Assembly: GCF_964355755.1 (NCBI RefSeq)
Contig: NC_092676.1
Location: forward strand, 16,722,288-16,786,287
DNA length: 64,000 nt
DNA from: Antedon mediterranea
Lineage: Eukaryota > Echinodermata > Crinoidea > Comatulida > Antedonidae
Direction: 5' to 3'
Numbering within the stretch: the stretch's first letter is position 1; the number at the start of each line of letters is the position of its first letter. This document shows positions 12,449-22,640 of this stretch, piece after piece. The notes under the pieces were generated by a model. That model searched no databases. It saw only the letters and a program-made list of their open reading frames with translations, and was not told the origin of the DNA. The position numbers and the translations under genes were made by a program.

Positions 12449-14490
12449 CAAAGTGCGAGGCAGCGAGGCACGCGAGGCAGGGAAGGCATGCGAGGCAAGT
12501 CAGAAATTTTTGCGAGGCATCGTTTTACCATCATCAAAAAATGCGAGGCATCATTTTATCATTTCTCAAAATTGCAAGGCAGGAAATCACCGAAATTGAA
12601 GTAGCCTAGGCCTAGGCCCGCTAGGCTAGTTTCCTTTTGCACCTGCCTTGTATTTTAACCAACTTTATCCTGAATACCACAGCTTAGAATTAGTAGGCCT
12701 ACTTTAATGAAGAAAAATCACATAAAAGTAACAATAAATCCATTAAATTGGTGATTTTACAGACGTTGTTTTTCTCGCATTTCGCACACTCAATGTTCAA
12801 TATTTTGGTTTCTATGGAACGCCAAAAGAGCAAAATTAATTAGAGGGCTAAAAACTCTGTAGAATCCATTTATATTTAACGCATTATTTGGTGAAAATCA
12901 AGTACAATTTCAATAGATTTTGTCACTGTCAGTAAGGAAAAATGTTACTGTTGATAATGTACACGGTTTCGTTAACCTTTTAAAGAATAAAATAGAAAAA
13001 ATTCATCATAATATCCTTAGTAGGATGCCCTAGGTCTAGACTAGGTAGTTAGTGATGTTGATTTAGGATCGATTATTATTCTTTGAAAACAGAACAGTAT
13101 CAGCAGTAACATATTACAGCATTTTTATTGACAAATTAACAAATATATTGAAATAAATTTTCACCAATAAATGCATGAGAAATTGACGCATTCCACTGAG
13201 TTTTAGTCCTCTATTATCGTTGCTCTTTTGGCGCTCCATAGAAACAAAAATATTGAACATTGAATAAGTGAAATTCGCGAACAGTGTGCGAGAAACACGC
13301 CTGTAAAATCATTAATTTAAGGATTTATTTGTTACTTTTTATGTGATTCTTTCATTAAAGTACTCATGAGGTATACTTCTAAGGTGTGGTATTCACACGA
13401 TAAAGTTAGTTATCAAATTTGGAGTAAAAATACAAGCGAAGGAAACTAGCGCCAGGTTTATTAGTACGTACATGGACAACAATAAATAAAAATCGTTCGT
13501 AATATACCTAGCTTACTAAAACAGGAATAGTGTATCATTATTAAATATTACACCAATTATTATTATATCAAAATTGATTAAATTATTTTCTACATAGGCC
13601 TCTTATCTAGGTTAGGGCTAAGCATATTAGCTAAAGTTTAATTTTAGGCCTAGTATTACAATTGTCGGACGTAAGTCTTTTTTCACACGCGCTCCAGAAT
13701 TCTGTCGCAATTTTTTTCTTTGCGGCATGTTATTGGATCGCCATATCAGTTACCTTTTATTCACCGCCAGTTATTGAACTTGTCCTGGCAATCGCTGTTC
13801 ACCTTATTTGCGAGAGAGGTACACGTGTTGTTCCTAGAGAATGGAATGTCAAAAATGTCTTTGGCACGCCGCTCAGAGAGAAGTCTGTGCGTTGCTGCTG
13901 AAACCACGTGCTATAGGAGGGGAATGCCCCACAATCCTCTGAGCTAGCTGAGGGCTGAATCATTCCGCTACCTGCTAAATAGTAAAGAGGGATTTTCCAT
14001 CTCTCGGGTCTACCCGATCTAGGCGCAGGGGTGTGACAAAATATTACTTTCACTCTGCTATGTTCGAGAGACATGTGAGTGAACACGCTCGAAATGCCAA
14101 CAAACATTGCAGTCATTTGATGAGTGTGTCGCTATAACAATTATTGTTTATCGAAAGTTGAAGACTGTCGTTCAGATTTTGGAACCGTAGTTTGGGCACT
14201 TTTGTAAAAGTAAAATTTGACACGATATGACTTGAATAAAAAAACAATCGTTACATAAAAATAAACAACATGATGAGTGTATACACGAATCTATTTAGAT
14301 ACGCTTGTATCGATTGATTATTAGGCCTATAATATAGCATAATAGCACGTTAAGATATGCCTCGCACCTTTTTGAAATTGTAAACTATATGCCTCGCATG
14401 CCTCGCACTTTTGGAAATGATAAAATGATGCCTCGCACAAATATTTGGCATGCCGCGCTTGCCTCGCGTGCCTCGCTGCCTCGCACTTTG
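12449..14490. repeat. Inner long inverted repeat with GCGAGGCA arms
   Basis: The ends are a perfect 31-bp inverted pair at 12449-12479 and 14460-14490, rich in GCGAGGCA words that continue to about 12575 and back to about 14355. The arms continue inward: 12790-12833 pairs with 13220-13263 with only 2 mismatches in 44, and the match runs on to about 12960 and 13090. Roughly 900 bp at about 13455-14340 has no partner in the left arm and looks like an insertion into the right arm. Confidence 0.75.
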
Positions 14491-15131
14491 TCAACACTCC
14501 ATTAGTTTCAGCTTGACAACTGCCATTTTGTTATGTGGCTAGTGATGCTTCCTTCCTGCAGGGGGCTATCGCCAGTAATGAATACTTGATAACACCATTC
14601 TACTATAATACTATAGGCCTAGTCTAATCATGGAGGATACCTCCATGGTCTAATGTAGACCTACAGATATGAGATATTTTTAGGAATATGATTGTGAATG
14701 ATGGATGACTTTTATACATAACAAGAATTATGAGCGTTACACTACAGCAACAACATTGGTTAGACGACGCCATGATTCACGTGTATAAACATAGGAACGG
14801 TTTGTTATGATTTTATACCCACTCGGATTTTAGACGCCGGTTCGCCATTTCTCTCTATTGTATATCCTGACAGACAGGACTTGAATTTACCCTTCTTACA
14901 GTAGGTAATACTAGCTACTGCTGATCTTTTGGTTAACTAAAGGCCAAAAATGCATTGTTATGACACTTGCCATCAGCATGTCATGCTTGTCATGCTTGAA
15001 AAGCGCCTGACATACCAGTTATTTGCTACTAGTACTAGATACTGTATACTGTAGGTTTTAATTTTCCATAGATTTTGATTTAATAGCGCCCTCTATGTTT
15101 GGATGTATTTTGCAAAAGCTGTAACAGTAAC

Positions 15132-15163
15132 AAAAAAAGGGTGTTACTAAACACCCTTTTTTT
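15132..15163. other. Perfect 14-bp hairpin
   Basis: AAAAAAAGGGTGTT (15132-15145) and its exact complement AACACCCTTTTTTT (15150-15163) flank a 4-nt loop. The T-run could also end Pol III transcripts. Confidence 0.6.
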
Positions 15164-15287
15164 CTTACCATTTTTAATGAGGGTGATCCATCCAGCAATT
15201 GCTGATCATTAGGGACCCTCAGAGGTTCACAAGACAAACATGTACAGAAGATGCTCTACATAAACAAAGTCTTATTACAAGTCTTTG

Positions 15288-15388
15288 GGAGTGGAGTTGT
15301 AATTTTGTCCTTAGAAAAAATCCTGACATGTGACAGGACTTCAGCATGGTAGTTAAGCATCATAACCACCAAGCCACAACTCCACTCC
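15288..15388 (-). mobile_element. Possible tRNA-derived SINE or structured repeat, 101 bp
   Basis: Perfect 13-bp inverted ends (GGAGTGGAGTTGT at 15288-15300, complement at 15376-15388) enclose a smaller hairpin near 15331-15349. On the minus strand, TGGCTTGGTGGTTATGATGC (15376-15357) resembles a Pol III A box, but no convincing B box is seen. Confidence 0.35.
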
Positions 15389-18300
15389 AACCAACCTTCT
15401 TTATTATTTATACTATTATCTATTGATATGCTATTATCTTTGATATTTTCATTTTTTCCAAGTTGGGACCTCTGCATACAGACTGTATAATTGCTTAAAA
15501 AATATACTGTACAACAATATAAATTATAATTATAATAAAGCACAAAAAAGATAAAATATTCTCAAGAACATCCTAGGACTTTACCCATATAATATTACAA
15601 TGAAAGTCAGGAAATTCATCTCTAAATTTACGTCAGATTTCTACCACTGTAGCATTGTATTTCATGAATTTATTTATCAACTGTAATCATCCATTTACAA
15701 AGATATTCAGAAAATACTGTTATTCAAGATATTAACTAAGTGGCAAAAGGAAGAAAAAAATAACCACCCACTTATTTTTATTGCACTGCTCTAACTCCTT
15801 AATTCAATTTGTAACGCTCTATTTCATAAAGTCAATCTGCCTTTAAGGAAGAGAATTAAAAAAAAAATATGGCTTAAGTTATGTTATATCACTGTTATCA
15901 GTGTGAGTGTTTTAAGGATACAGAGAAGGAAACAAATTGGAAATGCACTATGTCATTAGAATTCATTGGCTGTGCTATATTTATTACAAACCAAAGCTTT
16001 TAGTTGACTATAAATTGCTTGCTTATTGCAAATTCACTTTGCTATATTGACTAAAGCAATGTGAGATACAGTCAATCTATACAATACAGTGACTTGCTTT
16101 GAAATATACGGCTGTTTCATTGATTTTTGGTTGTCTGTATAAAATGGCAAGAGCCATGAGATCGGTATATGATTTGTATTCCTGTTGGCCATTTTCTATT
16201 CACCAATTCTACATGAGATATAGGTGAGTCTAGTTTCCTTGGTATTTGGTTTAGTAATAGTATTCAGATAAATAAAAATTCTAAATTATACAACAAGGAG
16301 GTCAATGAATATGAGTATTGCTGAACTGAGTGTGCTTCTTTGAATATGAAAATAGGCATTGCATAAATAATTTGTTTTCCTTCTGAATAATTTCCACAAA
16401 CTAGCTTGAATTATAGTTTTTCTATTTTCTTCGCCTGTGCTGTGCCTAATAATTCAGTAGAAACTATTGATTGAAAATTTAAAATTAAAAACATAAAGGT
16501 GACTTACTGTAGTGTAAAACCTTTTTAAAAATAGCCTTCAAGTTCAAGTATTGACTGTCTATCACACATGTTTGAGTTTAATCCCAACCCCTAATTTAGG
16601 CTAAGTTCAGTTCAAAAAGGAACTTTATGGTAATTATACAATCTAAGAATCCCCACACTAATTATCTCTAATTTTCCAAAATTGTACCTCTGGGAGTGGG
16701 ACTACTGTACTACTGTACTAAGCTATCAATGTCTAATTAGCTAATTTACAGTATAATTTAAATTCTTCCAAAATTGGAGTGCAAACCTTCCTCGCGAATG
16801 GTTTAAAATAAAAAAATCAAAATCTTGGTCTAGCCACTTGTTAAAACGAGTAATGAGTATTTTATATTGTGCAAAAATGGAAAAAATAATTTCATTTTGC
16901 GAAAGATTCTATTTCACCTCGTGGAATTATTTTACCATTGCACTTGTAAACATTCATTATTTGTGTATTTAATATAATAATATCTTTAATAATTTTATGT
17001 TATGGTCTGTCTTACTCTTATGTGCCAAATAAAAAATAATCATTTCAATTTTAACTGCTTTAACTGCTTGTACTGTACATGGTTTTAAATATTAAAAAAT
17101 GACTACAATTAGTAATTTTTTATCAGGGTTCATAATTGAGATTTAATATTCAATGACTGATGAGGAAGTCTCAATATGACGGTAGAAATAATCAAGATTT
17201 CTTACAACTCTGAATAAATAATCTTTTTCATATCAAGATTACAGTTTTATTGATTCTGCAAAGTACAGATGTTTCATGTTGTATTTTACCCATAAAGTAC
17301 TGTAGTGTTCAGTAATTGCACGATTCAGTATCTGAATGAACAAGATAATTGAATGGCATATAGTACTGATAGTATATCTTGTGATAAATGTTATGATGCA
17401 GTATAGTTAGTACACATTCCAGTATTGAACTCTATCATTATTTTGAGGATTGCTATAATACAGTTAAAAATGCTTCGTATTTTTTGGTAAGTACGCCAAA
17501 TTTAGGTTTATACAGTACTGTATTCTGGATACAACATAATGCTTGCTATTATGCCATATTGAAATTTGCCCAACATGACTCATAACATAGTGACAGTCAT
17601 GGTATTCATCTGGACATAACATTTGAAAGTCTTGAACTATCTCAAACCCCACCAAATGAAATGTTTATGACGTAGTGTACAGTATTTTAAAGTTTGCAAT
17701 ATTCCAATCATAATTCTTAAAATACCATACAGGACAAATTATATTTGTTATTATTTTTCTCCATTAGAAAACGAAAATATAATAATTTATAATATTATAA
17801 TTATTTATTATTAATAATATAATAATACAATATTAAAGATACAGCAACAAAAAGTTGAGAGCAATTTTAAGGGGATAGCTTGACAGCTTTTCATGGGGAT
17901 TTTCAAGGTTAAAATACAATATTAATTATTATGTTTTCTGATTACCTTTTAAACTGTATTTATATTGTGTATTCATTCCAGATTTTTATTGTATTAAATT
18001 ATTATAAAATTTATTTGTTAATGAGAAATTTTAAGCATTGTTTAATACCTTGATATGATAAATTCAAATTTACATTGATTCAGTTGTTTTTTTGTTTCTC
18101 AGCCGTTGGGCTGCCTTCCGTTTGTACTATTTATGTGTTTTTTTATGAATAAAATACCTATATTATATTAAAGTACAGTATACTGTATAGTTCTCTGTCA
18201 TTCTTCACATAGACAGTTGCTTTTGATGTTTGTAAATAAACCACACTCATGTTTTAATTATTAAATTTATTGTTTATCAGAAAAACTGCAGGCTGGTTAC

Positions 18301-18753
18301 ATTCACATGGTATAATTCAGTTGTTTAAATCAGCACCTTTTTGTCGGATAAAAAGAATTTTGTATAAAAGTTTTTCATTATAATTATATAATATTGTACA
18401 AAGTCTATTTTCTTTTTATTAATGTTTTCAGGTACAGTAATGGAGAGTTTTATAATATTTTTCTTGTTTTTTAACTGTATTTGTCTTTTTGCATTATTGA
18501 ATAATGTTGTTACTGTATGTTTACTTTTTTTAAACAAACAAAAATAAATGGTTTGTTATTGTTGAGACTGAAATAAAGCTATTTGACTTTGATTGCTTGA
18601 AATCAAGCTTTCGTCTATTATCTTATGGGAATATTGTGTTGTGATGTTTGATATTATAGCCTAAAGAAGAAATTGCTTTATCCTTTGAGATTACAATTAA
18701 TGAATGGGAAAGATTTCTTGAATAAATGATCAGAGAGATTCTTGTCTACAGTA

Positions 18754-18955
18754 ATGGAGAAATTTGTAAAATTTTGTTCGCAATATTCTTTTTTTGATAG
18801 GCGACCGAGGAAGGAGAAGAAGCCAACTACGGTGGAGGAAAAGAAATTATTCTTAGAGCCACAGTATACGAAATCACAGGTTATTGACCTTGATATACGA
18901 GAACTTGTCAGGTTGCCCAAAGGGTTAGAACTTAACGAATGGCTTGCATCTAATT
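18754..18955 (+). CDS. MOB2: MOB2-like exon 1 (or internal exon from 18801)
   Basis: Encodes residues 1-67 plus one base, including KKPTTVEEKKLFLEPQYTK and the LNEWLASN segment. The donor is T|GTAAGT. Conservation with MOB2 begins only after the candidate acceptor at 18799-18800, so residues 1-15 are doubtful. Confidence 0.8.
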
Positions 18956-21837
18956 GTAAGTATGAAAATCTGTTTGTGATGCATGCAGCGCTCAAAATAA
19001 TATGATAATTATTAAACAAACTTGAAATGACATTATGAGGAAAGATTTCTTCAGTCGCCTGATAATGTTCTGAATTTTACCTATTTTCTTCTAAAGGAAA
19101 TTACTGTACATTTACTGCAAACCATACATTAATAATAAATGTACGCTTATGTTGATGCAGAACGCCACTCAACTGAAAGTTTGTGCAATTCACTATGTTG
19201 AATTGAACTAAAAAGAACTAAATTGAAGGAATGAATGAGCGCTTATGTCGGCACTGGAAATGAATGTAACTAGTCCTGGTTAACATAATTTGTGCACGTG
19301 TGACGCCATTCAAAGTGAAATGAAAGGAACTTTTTTATCATATTTTTTGCGCCTGTCAGTTGCGTTCAGTTGAGGTCAATTGCATGTCGACACAGTTGAG
19401 TTAAATTCCATTTCGACATAAGCACACAAACACACACGACAGAAAGATTGTATGAAGTCGACCAACTATTTTACCCCATTGCACTGTTGAAAAATAAATA
19501 CTATCAATTGCTTTAATTTTCCTTTTGTTTTTCCTTCCTCTGTTAAAAACATTTTTGTTGCGCCTGTCAGTTGCGTTCAGTTGAGGTCAGTTGTTGTCGA
19601 CACAGTTGAGTTGAGTTCCGTGTCAACAAAGCACACAAACACACACGGCAGAATGATTGTATGAAGTCAACCAACTATTTGTGACTCCGTTCCTCTGTTA
19701 ACAAATAAGAAATACTATTCATTGCTTTTATTTTGCTCTTGTTTTTTTCTTCCTCAGGTTTATCATTTTTCAATAACATCAATGTATTGTATGGAGTGGT
19801 GTCTGAATTCTGTACTAATGAAACATGTCCACTAATGGTCGCTCCTTGCAATACGTAAGTTTGAAACATTATCATTACACTTTTTAGTAAAAAATAATGC
19901 AAAAAAATAAAAAAATAGTGGGTCATACAATCAACATGTGCATAATCTAAGATAAATTATGTAAATTGTTTCGTTTTTATTTGTAATGTTTAAAAAACAT
20001 TGTCTACAAAAAATATCAGAGACCATCTGAAAATCATGTGAGCGTATCAATTGTGTCATCTTGTCCTCTCTCATTTTATTATTTCGTTTCTAATAAACCT
20101 ACTGATTGTTTAGCCTGGATGCTTAAATTGACCCTCGTAAAATATAAAAAAAAGCTATTGTCTTGTTATGTTGTTCAACCAGTTAGCATTTCGATATATT
20201 TGTCTGGACACCTGATTCCAGCCCAAGTATTATACATATGAAAGGCCATGTGTGCCAAAATATTTATCTTTTCATCAGTATTACAGTAGTGAGACACAGC
20301 ACTACATACAAATGTTTTAATATCTTTATTGAAATGTATATTTGCAGTCAGTACTTTTGGTATGATGATAAAGGAAAGAAGATGAAATGTACAGGGCCAC
20401 AATACACAGACTATGTCATGAGTTATATACAAATGAACATGAAGGATGAAACAGTGTTTCCTGTTAAATATGGTGAGTATGCATCTGATGCCTAACTAAA
20501 TTATACTAAAATGCACAGTTCTTAGAATCTTAGTGCCCAAAAGGTTCTAAAAGCGAGCGATAGATTGACAAGTTTACACTCATATTGTCAGAAATGTGAA
20601 GATCTAGTGTAAAGTAACTGGCACTTTAAAAATAAATTTAGTGATCTCATCATAGGTAGCTCATAAGATTTACTCTCACAATGCCATTTACCACATTGCT
20701 AAAAGTATACAAGAATGACACAATATTCAAGTCAAGTAAATTTATTGTCATTTGTAAACGTATAAAAAACATTTAAATTGAAATGAATTTGAACGTAAAG
20801 TAAAAACACTTTCAACTATTGATTGATAGAATGTACTCATCACTTCTGATCTAATACCAAATTGTCTCAGTCTCTAGTAAGAAAATAATAATAATAATTT
20901 ATAACTTCAATAACATCATAATTGTTTGCTAACAAAAATAGAACAAATGTGATGGTTTCATTGCAGATGTAATTCAAATTTAATTTCTGAAATAAACCCT
21001 AACCCTAAACCCCATAATTTATACAACTATTGAGCAGCTATATACTGTAGACATTTAGCACTTGTAAGCTATGTGGTCTATAGGTAAATAAATAAGGCAC
21101 CTAATTTTGTGAAACATATAAGCACTGTATTACAGAGTAAAAAAAAGGTAAACCCAAACCAAACCCAAGAATTCCAGTCTAGTGAGCTGGAGGTCATTAT
21201 GGGTCACAGCACAAGTATAGTTGTCACCAACAACATACTGAAACCATAATGAACATAAGTGTGTGGCACACTGCATTGGACTACTGATTGTGAGTTTGAA
21301 TCCAACGCTTGTCACATTGCTTGTATCCTTTAGGCACAAGACACTTTTAAACTTAATTTGCCTCTCGTCACCCAAGTGTACATAATGTGTACCTGGTACT
21401 GTAGGGTCAAAACATGACTGCGCTGATTTTGGGAGTATGATTCCACATGTGTTTACTGTTTGATTAAAAAATAATCGCGGTGATAATGTGAAGCTCTTAG
21501 AGGCAAAGTGCTATTTAAGAACTACCTATGTTATACCTATATATAATTTTGATTTTATTTTGCAGGTCAAGTCTTCCCTAGCAATATCGAGAGCATTATG
21601 CATAAGATTCTACGATACTTATTTCACGTTTTAGCTCACATCTATCACTCGCACTTTGAACAGCTAGTCTTCTTCCAGCTTCACCCCCACCTCAACTGCG
21701 TCCTCGTACAACTTGTTCTTTTCTCATATGAGTTTCACCTTTTGGAATCCAAAGATTTCACTGTACTAGAGGATTTAATCGCAGAATTAGATATATCTGC
21801 TCCTTCAGATTCTAACAAAGCCGCAGACAACTCGTAA
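18754..21837 (+). CDS. MOB2: MOB2-type MOB kinase activator (gene span, 4 coding exons)
   Basis: Joining 18754-18955, 19758-19854, 20348-20472 and 21566-21837 keeps phase (1, 2, 1) and gives 231 aa ending in TAA. MOB2 proteins bind the N-terminal regulatory region of NDR kinases (STK38/STK38L) and tune their activity in morphology and cell-cycle control. The family zinc site is complete: Cys86 and Cys91 (FCTNETC) with His166 and His171 (AHIYHSH). MOB2-like signatures include LPKGLELNEWLASN, NTQYFWYDDKGKKMKC and LFHVLAHIY. They fit MOB2 better than MOB1, MOB3 or MOB4, in which the start and the kinase-binding face differ. Length is close to vertebrate MOB2. The start is uncertain: ATG 18754 is open, but a good acceptor (TTTTTTTGATAG, ending 18800) suggests that a first exon further upstream may supply the true N-terminus, as in vertebrates. 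Confidence 0.93.
19140..19635. mobile_element. MITE-like repeat in MOB2 intron, partly duplicated
   Basis: GCTTATGTCG-type ends (19146 and 19241) face complementary GACATAAGC (19415-19423) and GACACAGTTGAGTTGAG-like right ends (about 19387 and 19598), the marks of a short inverted-repeat element. The right portion is present twice in direct orientation (see the duplication entry). Confidence 0.5.
19350..19757 (+). repeat. Direct duplication of about 200 bp ending at a splice acceptor
   Basis: About 19350-19545 and about 19557-19757 share long stretches (GCGCCTGTCAGTTGCGTTCA, CACACAAACACACACG, GATTGTATGAAGTC). The second copy runs into the exon 2 acceptor (CTTCCTCAG). The first has CCTTCCTCTG at the same place and so lacks the AG. 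Confidence 0.75.
19758..19854 (+). CDS. MOB2: MOB2-like exon 2
   Basis: Acceptor TTCTTCCTCAG, donor AC|GTAAGT. Encodes FFNNINVLYGVVSEFCTNET and the first zinc-binding cysteine pair (Cys86, Cys91). Confidence 0.95.
20348..20472 (+). CDS. MOB2: MOB2-like exon 3
   Basis: Acceptor TATTTGCAG, donor G|GTGAGT. Encodes QYFWYDDKGKKMKCTGPQY through DETVFPVKYG. Confidence 0.95.
21258..21420 (+). mobile_element. tRNA-derived SINE
   Basis: An A-box-like TGGCACACTGCATTGG (21264-21279) and a B-box-like GTTTGAATCC (21294-21303) head a body containing AATTTGCCTCTCGTCACCCA and GTGTACCTGGTA. That body resembles the conserved central domain seen in several marine-invertebrate SINEs (from memory of those families). 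It lies in the last MOB2 intron. Confidence 0.65.
21566..21837 (+). CDS. MOB2: MOB2-like exon 4 (terminal)
   Basis: Acceptor TTATTTTGCAG. Encodes QVFPSNIESIMHKILRYLFH, the zinc-binding histidines (His166, His171), the C-terminal helices and a short acidic/Ser-rich tail. Stop TAA at 21835. Confidence 0.95.
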
Positions 21838-21839
21838 AC

Positions 21840-22346
21840 AATAAATGCATATTTTATAATTAATATTTTCTTGAATAACATGTCTTATTATTATGCTAAA
21901 ATCATCTGTTTGAATTTACAGTAGTATAAAATATCACGTTTGTATGCTTTTTCTTATTAAGTATTTACTTTTTAGTGAATATTAGGTTTTAATTTTTCTA
22001 ATTAATTTATTTAAAAATGTACTAATCATTTTGATATCAACAATACATATACAACAAGTATTTTATGGTAATTTTTAACCTACAAAACCCAATGTGAGCT
22101 ACATAAAAACAGGGTTGGGCATGCGTTCATGTGGGTACTGTATGGTGTTTCTCAACATGAGTTTGTACTCTATTTCAGCTGTGCCTTTTTATGTGACATG
22201 CTGATATCAGCATTGAGATTCTTAAAAGGCTCCACAGTACAGTTCATGTGTTTCTGTGCTCATTGTGGAAGAAATGTAAAACATGTTCAACTTAAAAATA
22301 CCATAAAATAGTTTCATACAGACAAATACAGAACAAAAAAAATAAA
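21840..22346 (+). terminator. Candidate poly(A) signals for the MOB2-like gene
   Basis: AATAAA occurs at 21840, only 3 nt after the stop and so probably too close, and again at 22341-22346, about 500 bp downstream. Confidence 0.35.
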
Positions 22347-22499
22347 CATACAAGAACGATGTGGAGAATTAGCAAAGAAAAACAATTAGATTGAGAGTGT
22401 TGATTAAATGTGGTATTTTTATGTATTACATTGTGCATACAAGGCATTTTGGTAAACTGTATTGGTAACTGTATTGGTAAACATTTGTTTGATATGGTC

Positions 22500-22640
22500 T
22501 AAAGCTCTGTGTACTGTACACTATCAAACTTTATGTGACAACAAAATGTGATGTGCCCATATTATATAGACATGATGATGTCATATCAATACCATATTTG
22601 GGCACATCACACATTTTTTGATGGTGTAGACAGAGCTTTA
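22500..22640. mobile_element. MITE, family A copy 1 (full length)
   Basis: TA-flanked. The left end AAGCTCTG(T) at 22502 and ACTATCAAACT pair with GATGGTGTAGACAGAGCTT at the right end (22620-22638). The centre holds a palindromic GGGCACATCAC / GTGATGTGCCC pair around ATGATGATGTCAT. Other copies lie at 54660, 55155 and 62061. Confidence 0.85.

Larger units (their letters stand above)
11903..14859. mobile_element. Large nested foldback element, outer 21-bp inverted ends
   Basis: The outer ends are a perfect 21-bp inverted pair at 11903-11923 and 14839-14859 (core GAGAGAAATGGCGAACC). A second matching block, GAGTGGGTATA and its complement, lies just inside (about 11950 and 14814). Within it lies a second inverted-repeat element (12449-14490). 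I see no intact transposase frame. The DNA between the outer and inner ends shows no obvious complementarity, so an insertion of one element into another is likely. Confidence 0.7.
14860..18740. other. Intergenic upstream of the MOB2-like gene
   Basis: No exon could be supported apart from the small structured repeats listed separately. A 5' non-coding or first coding exon of the MOB2-like gene may lie here, but it cannot be placed from sequence alone. Confidence 0.4.

Noticed and set aside
13662-14116. Overlapping open frames on both strands (75-105 codons)
   Set aside because: They lie inside the interrupted right arm of a foldback element, overlap each other in opposite directions and show no domain or splice support.
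18325-19019. Minus-strand frames near the MOB2 first exon
   Set aside because: One is the shadow of MOB2 exon 1, and the other is Lys/Ile-rich AT-driven sequence.
20997-21012. CCCTAACCCTAA telomere-like repeat (also GGGTTAGGGTTA near 40560)
   Set aside because: Only two units each; too short to be an interstitial telomere.
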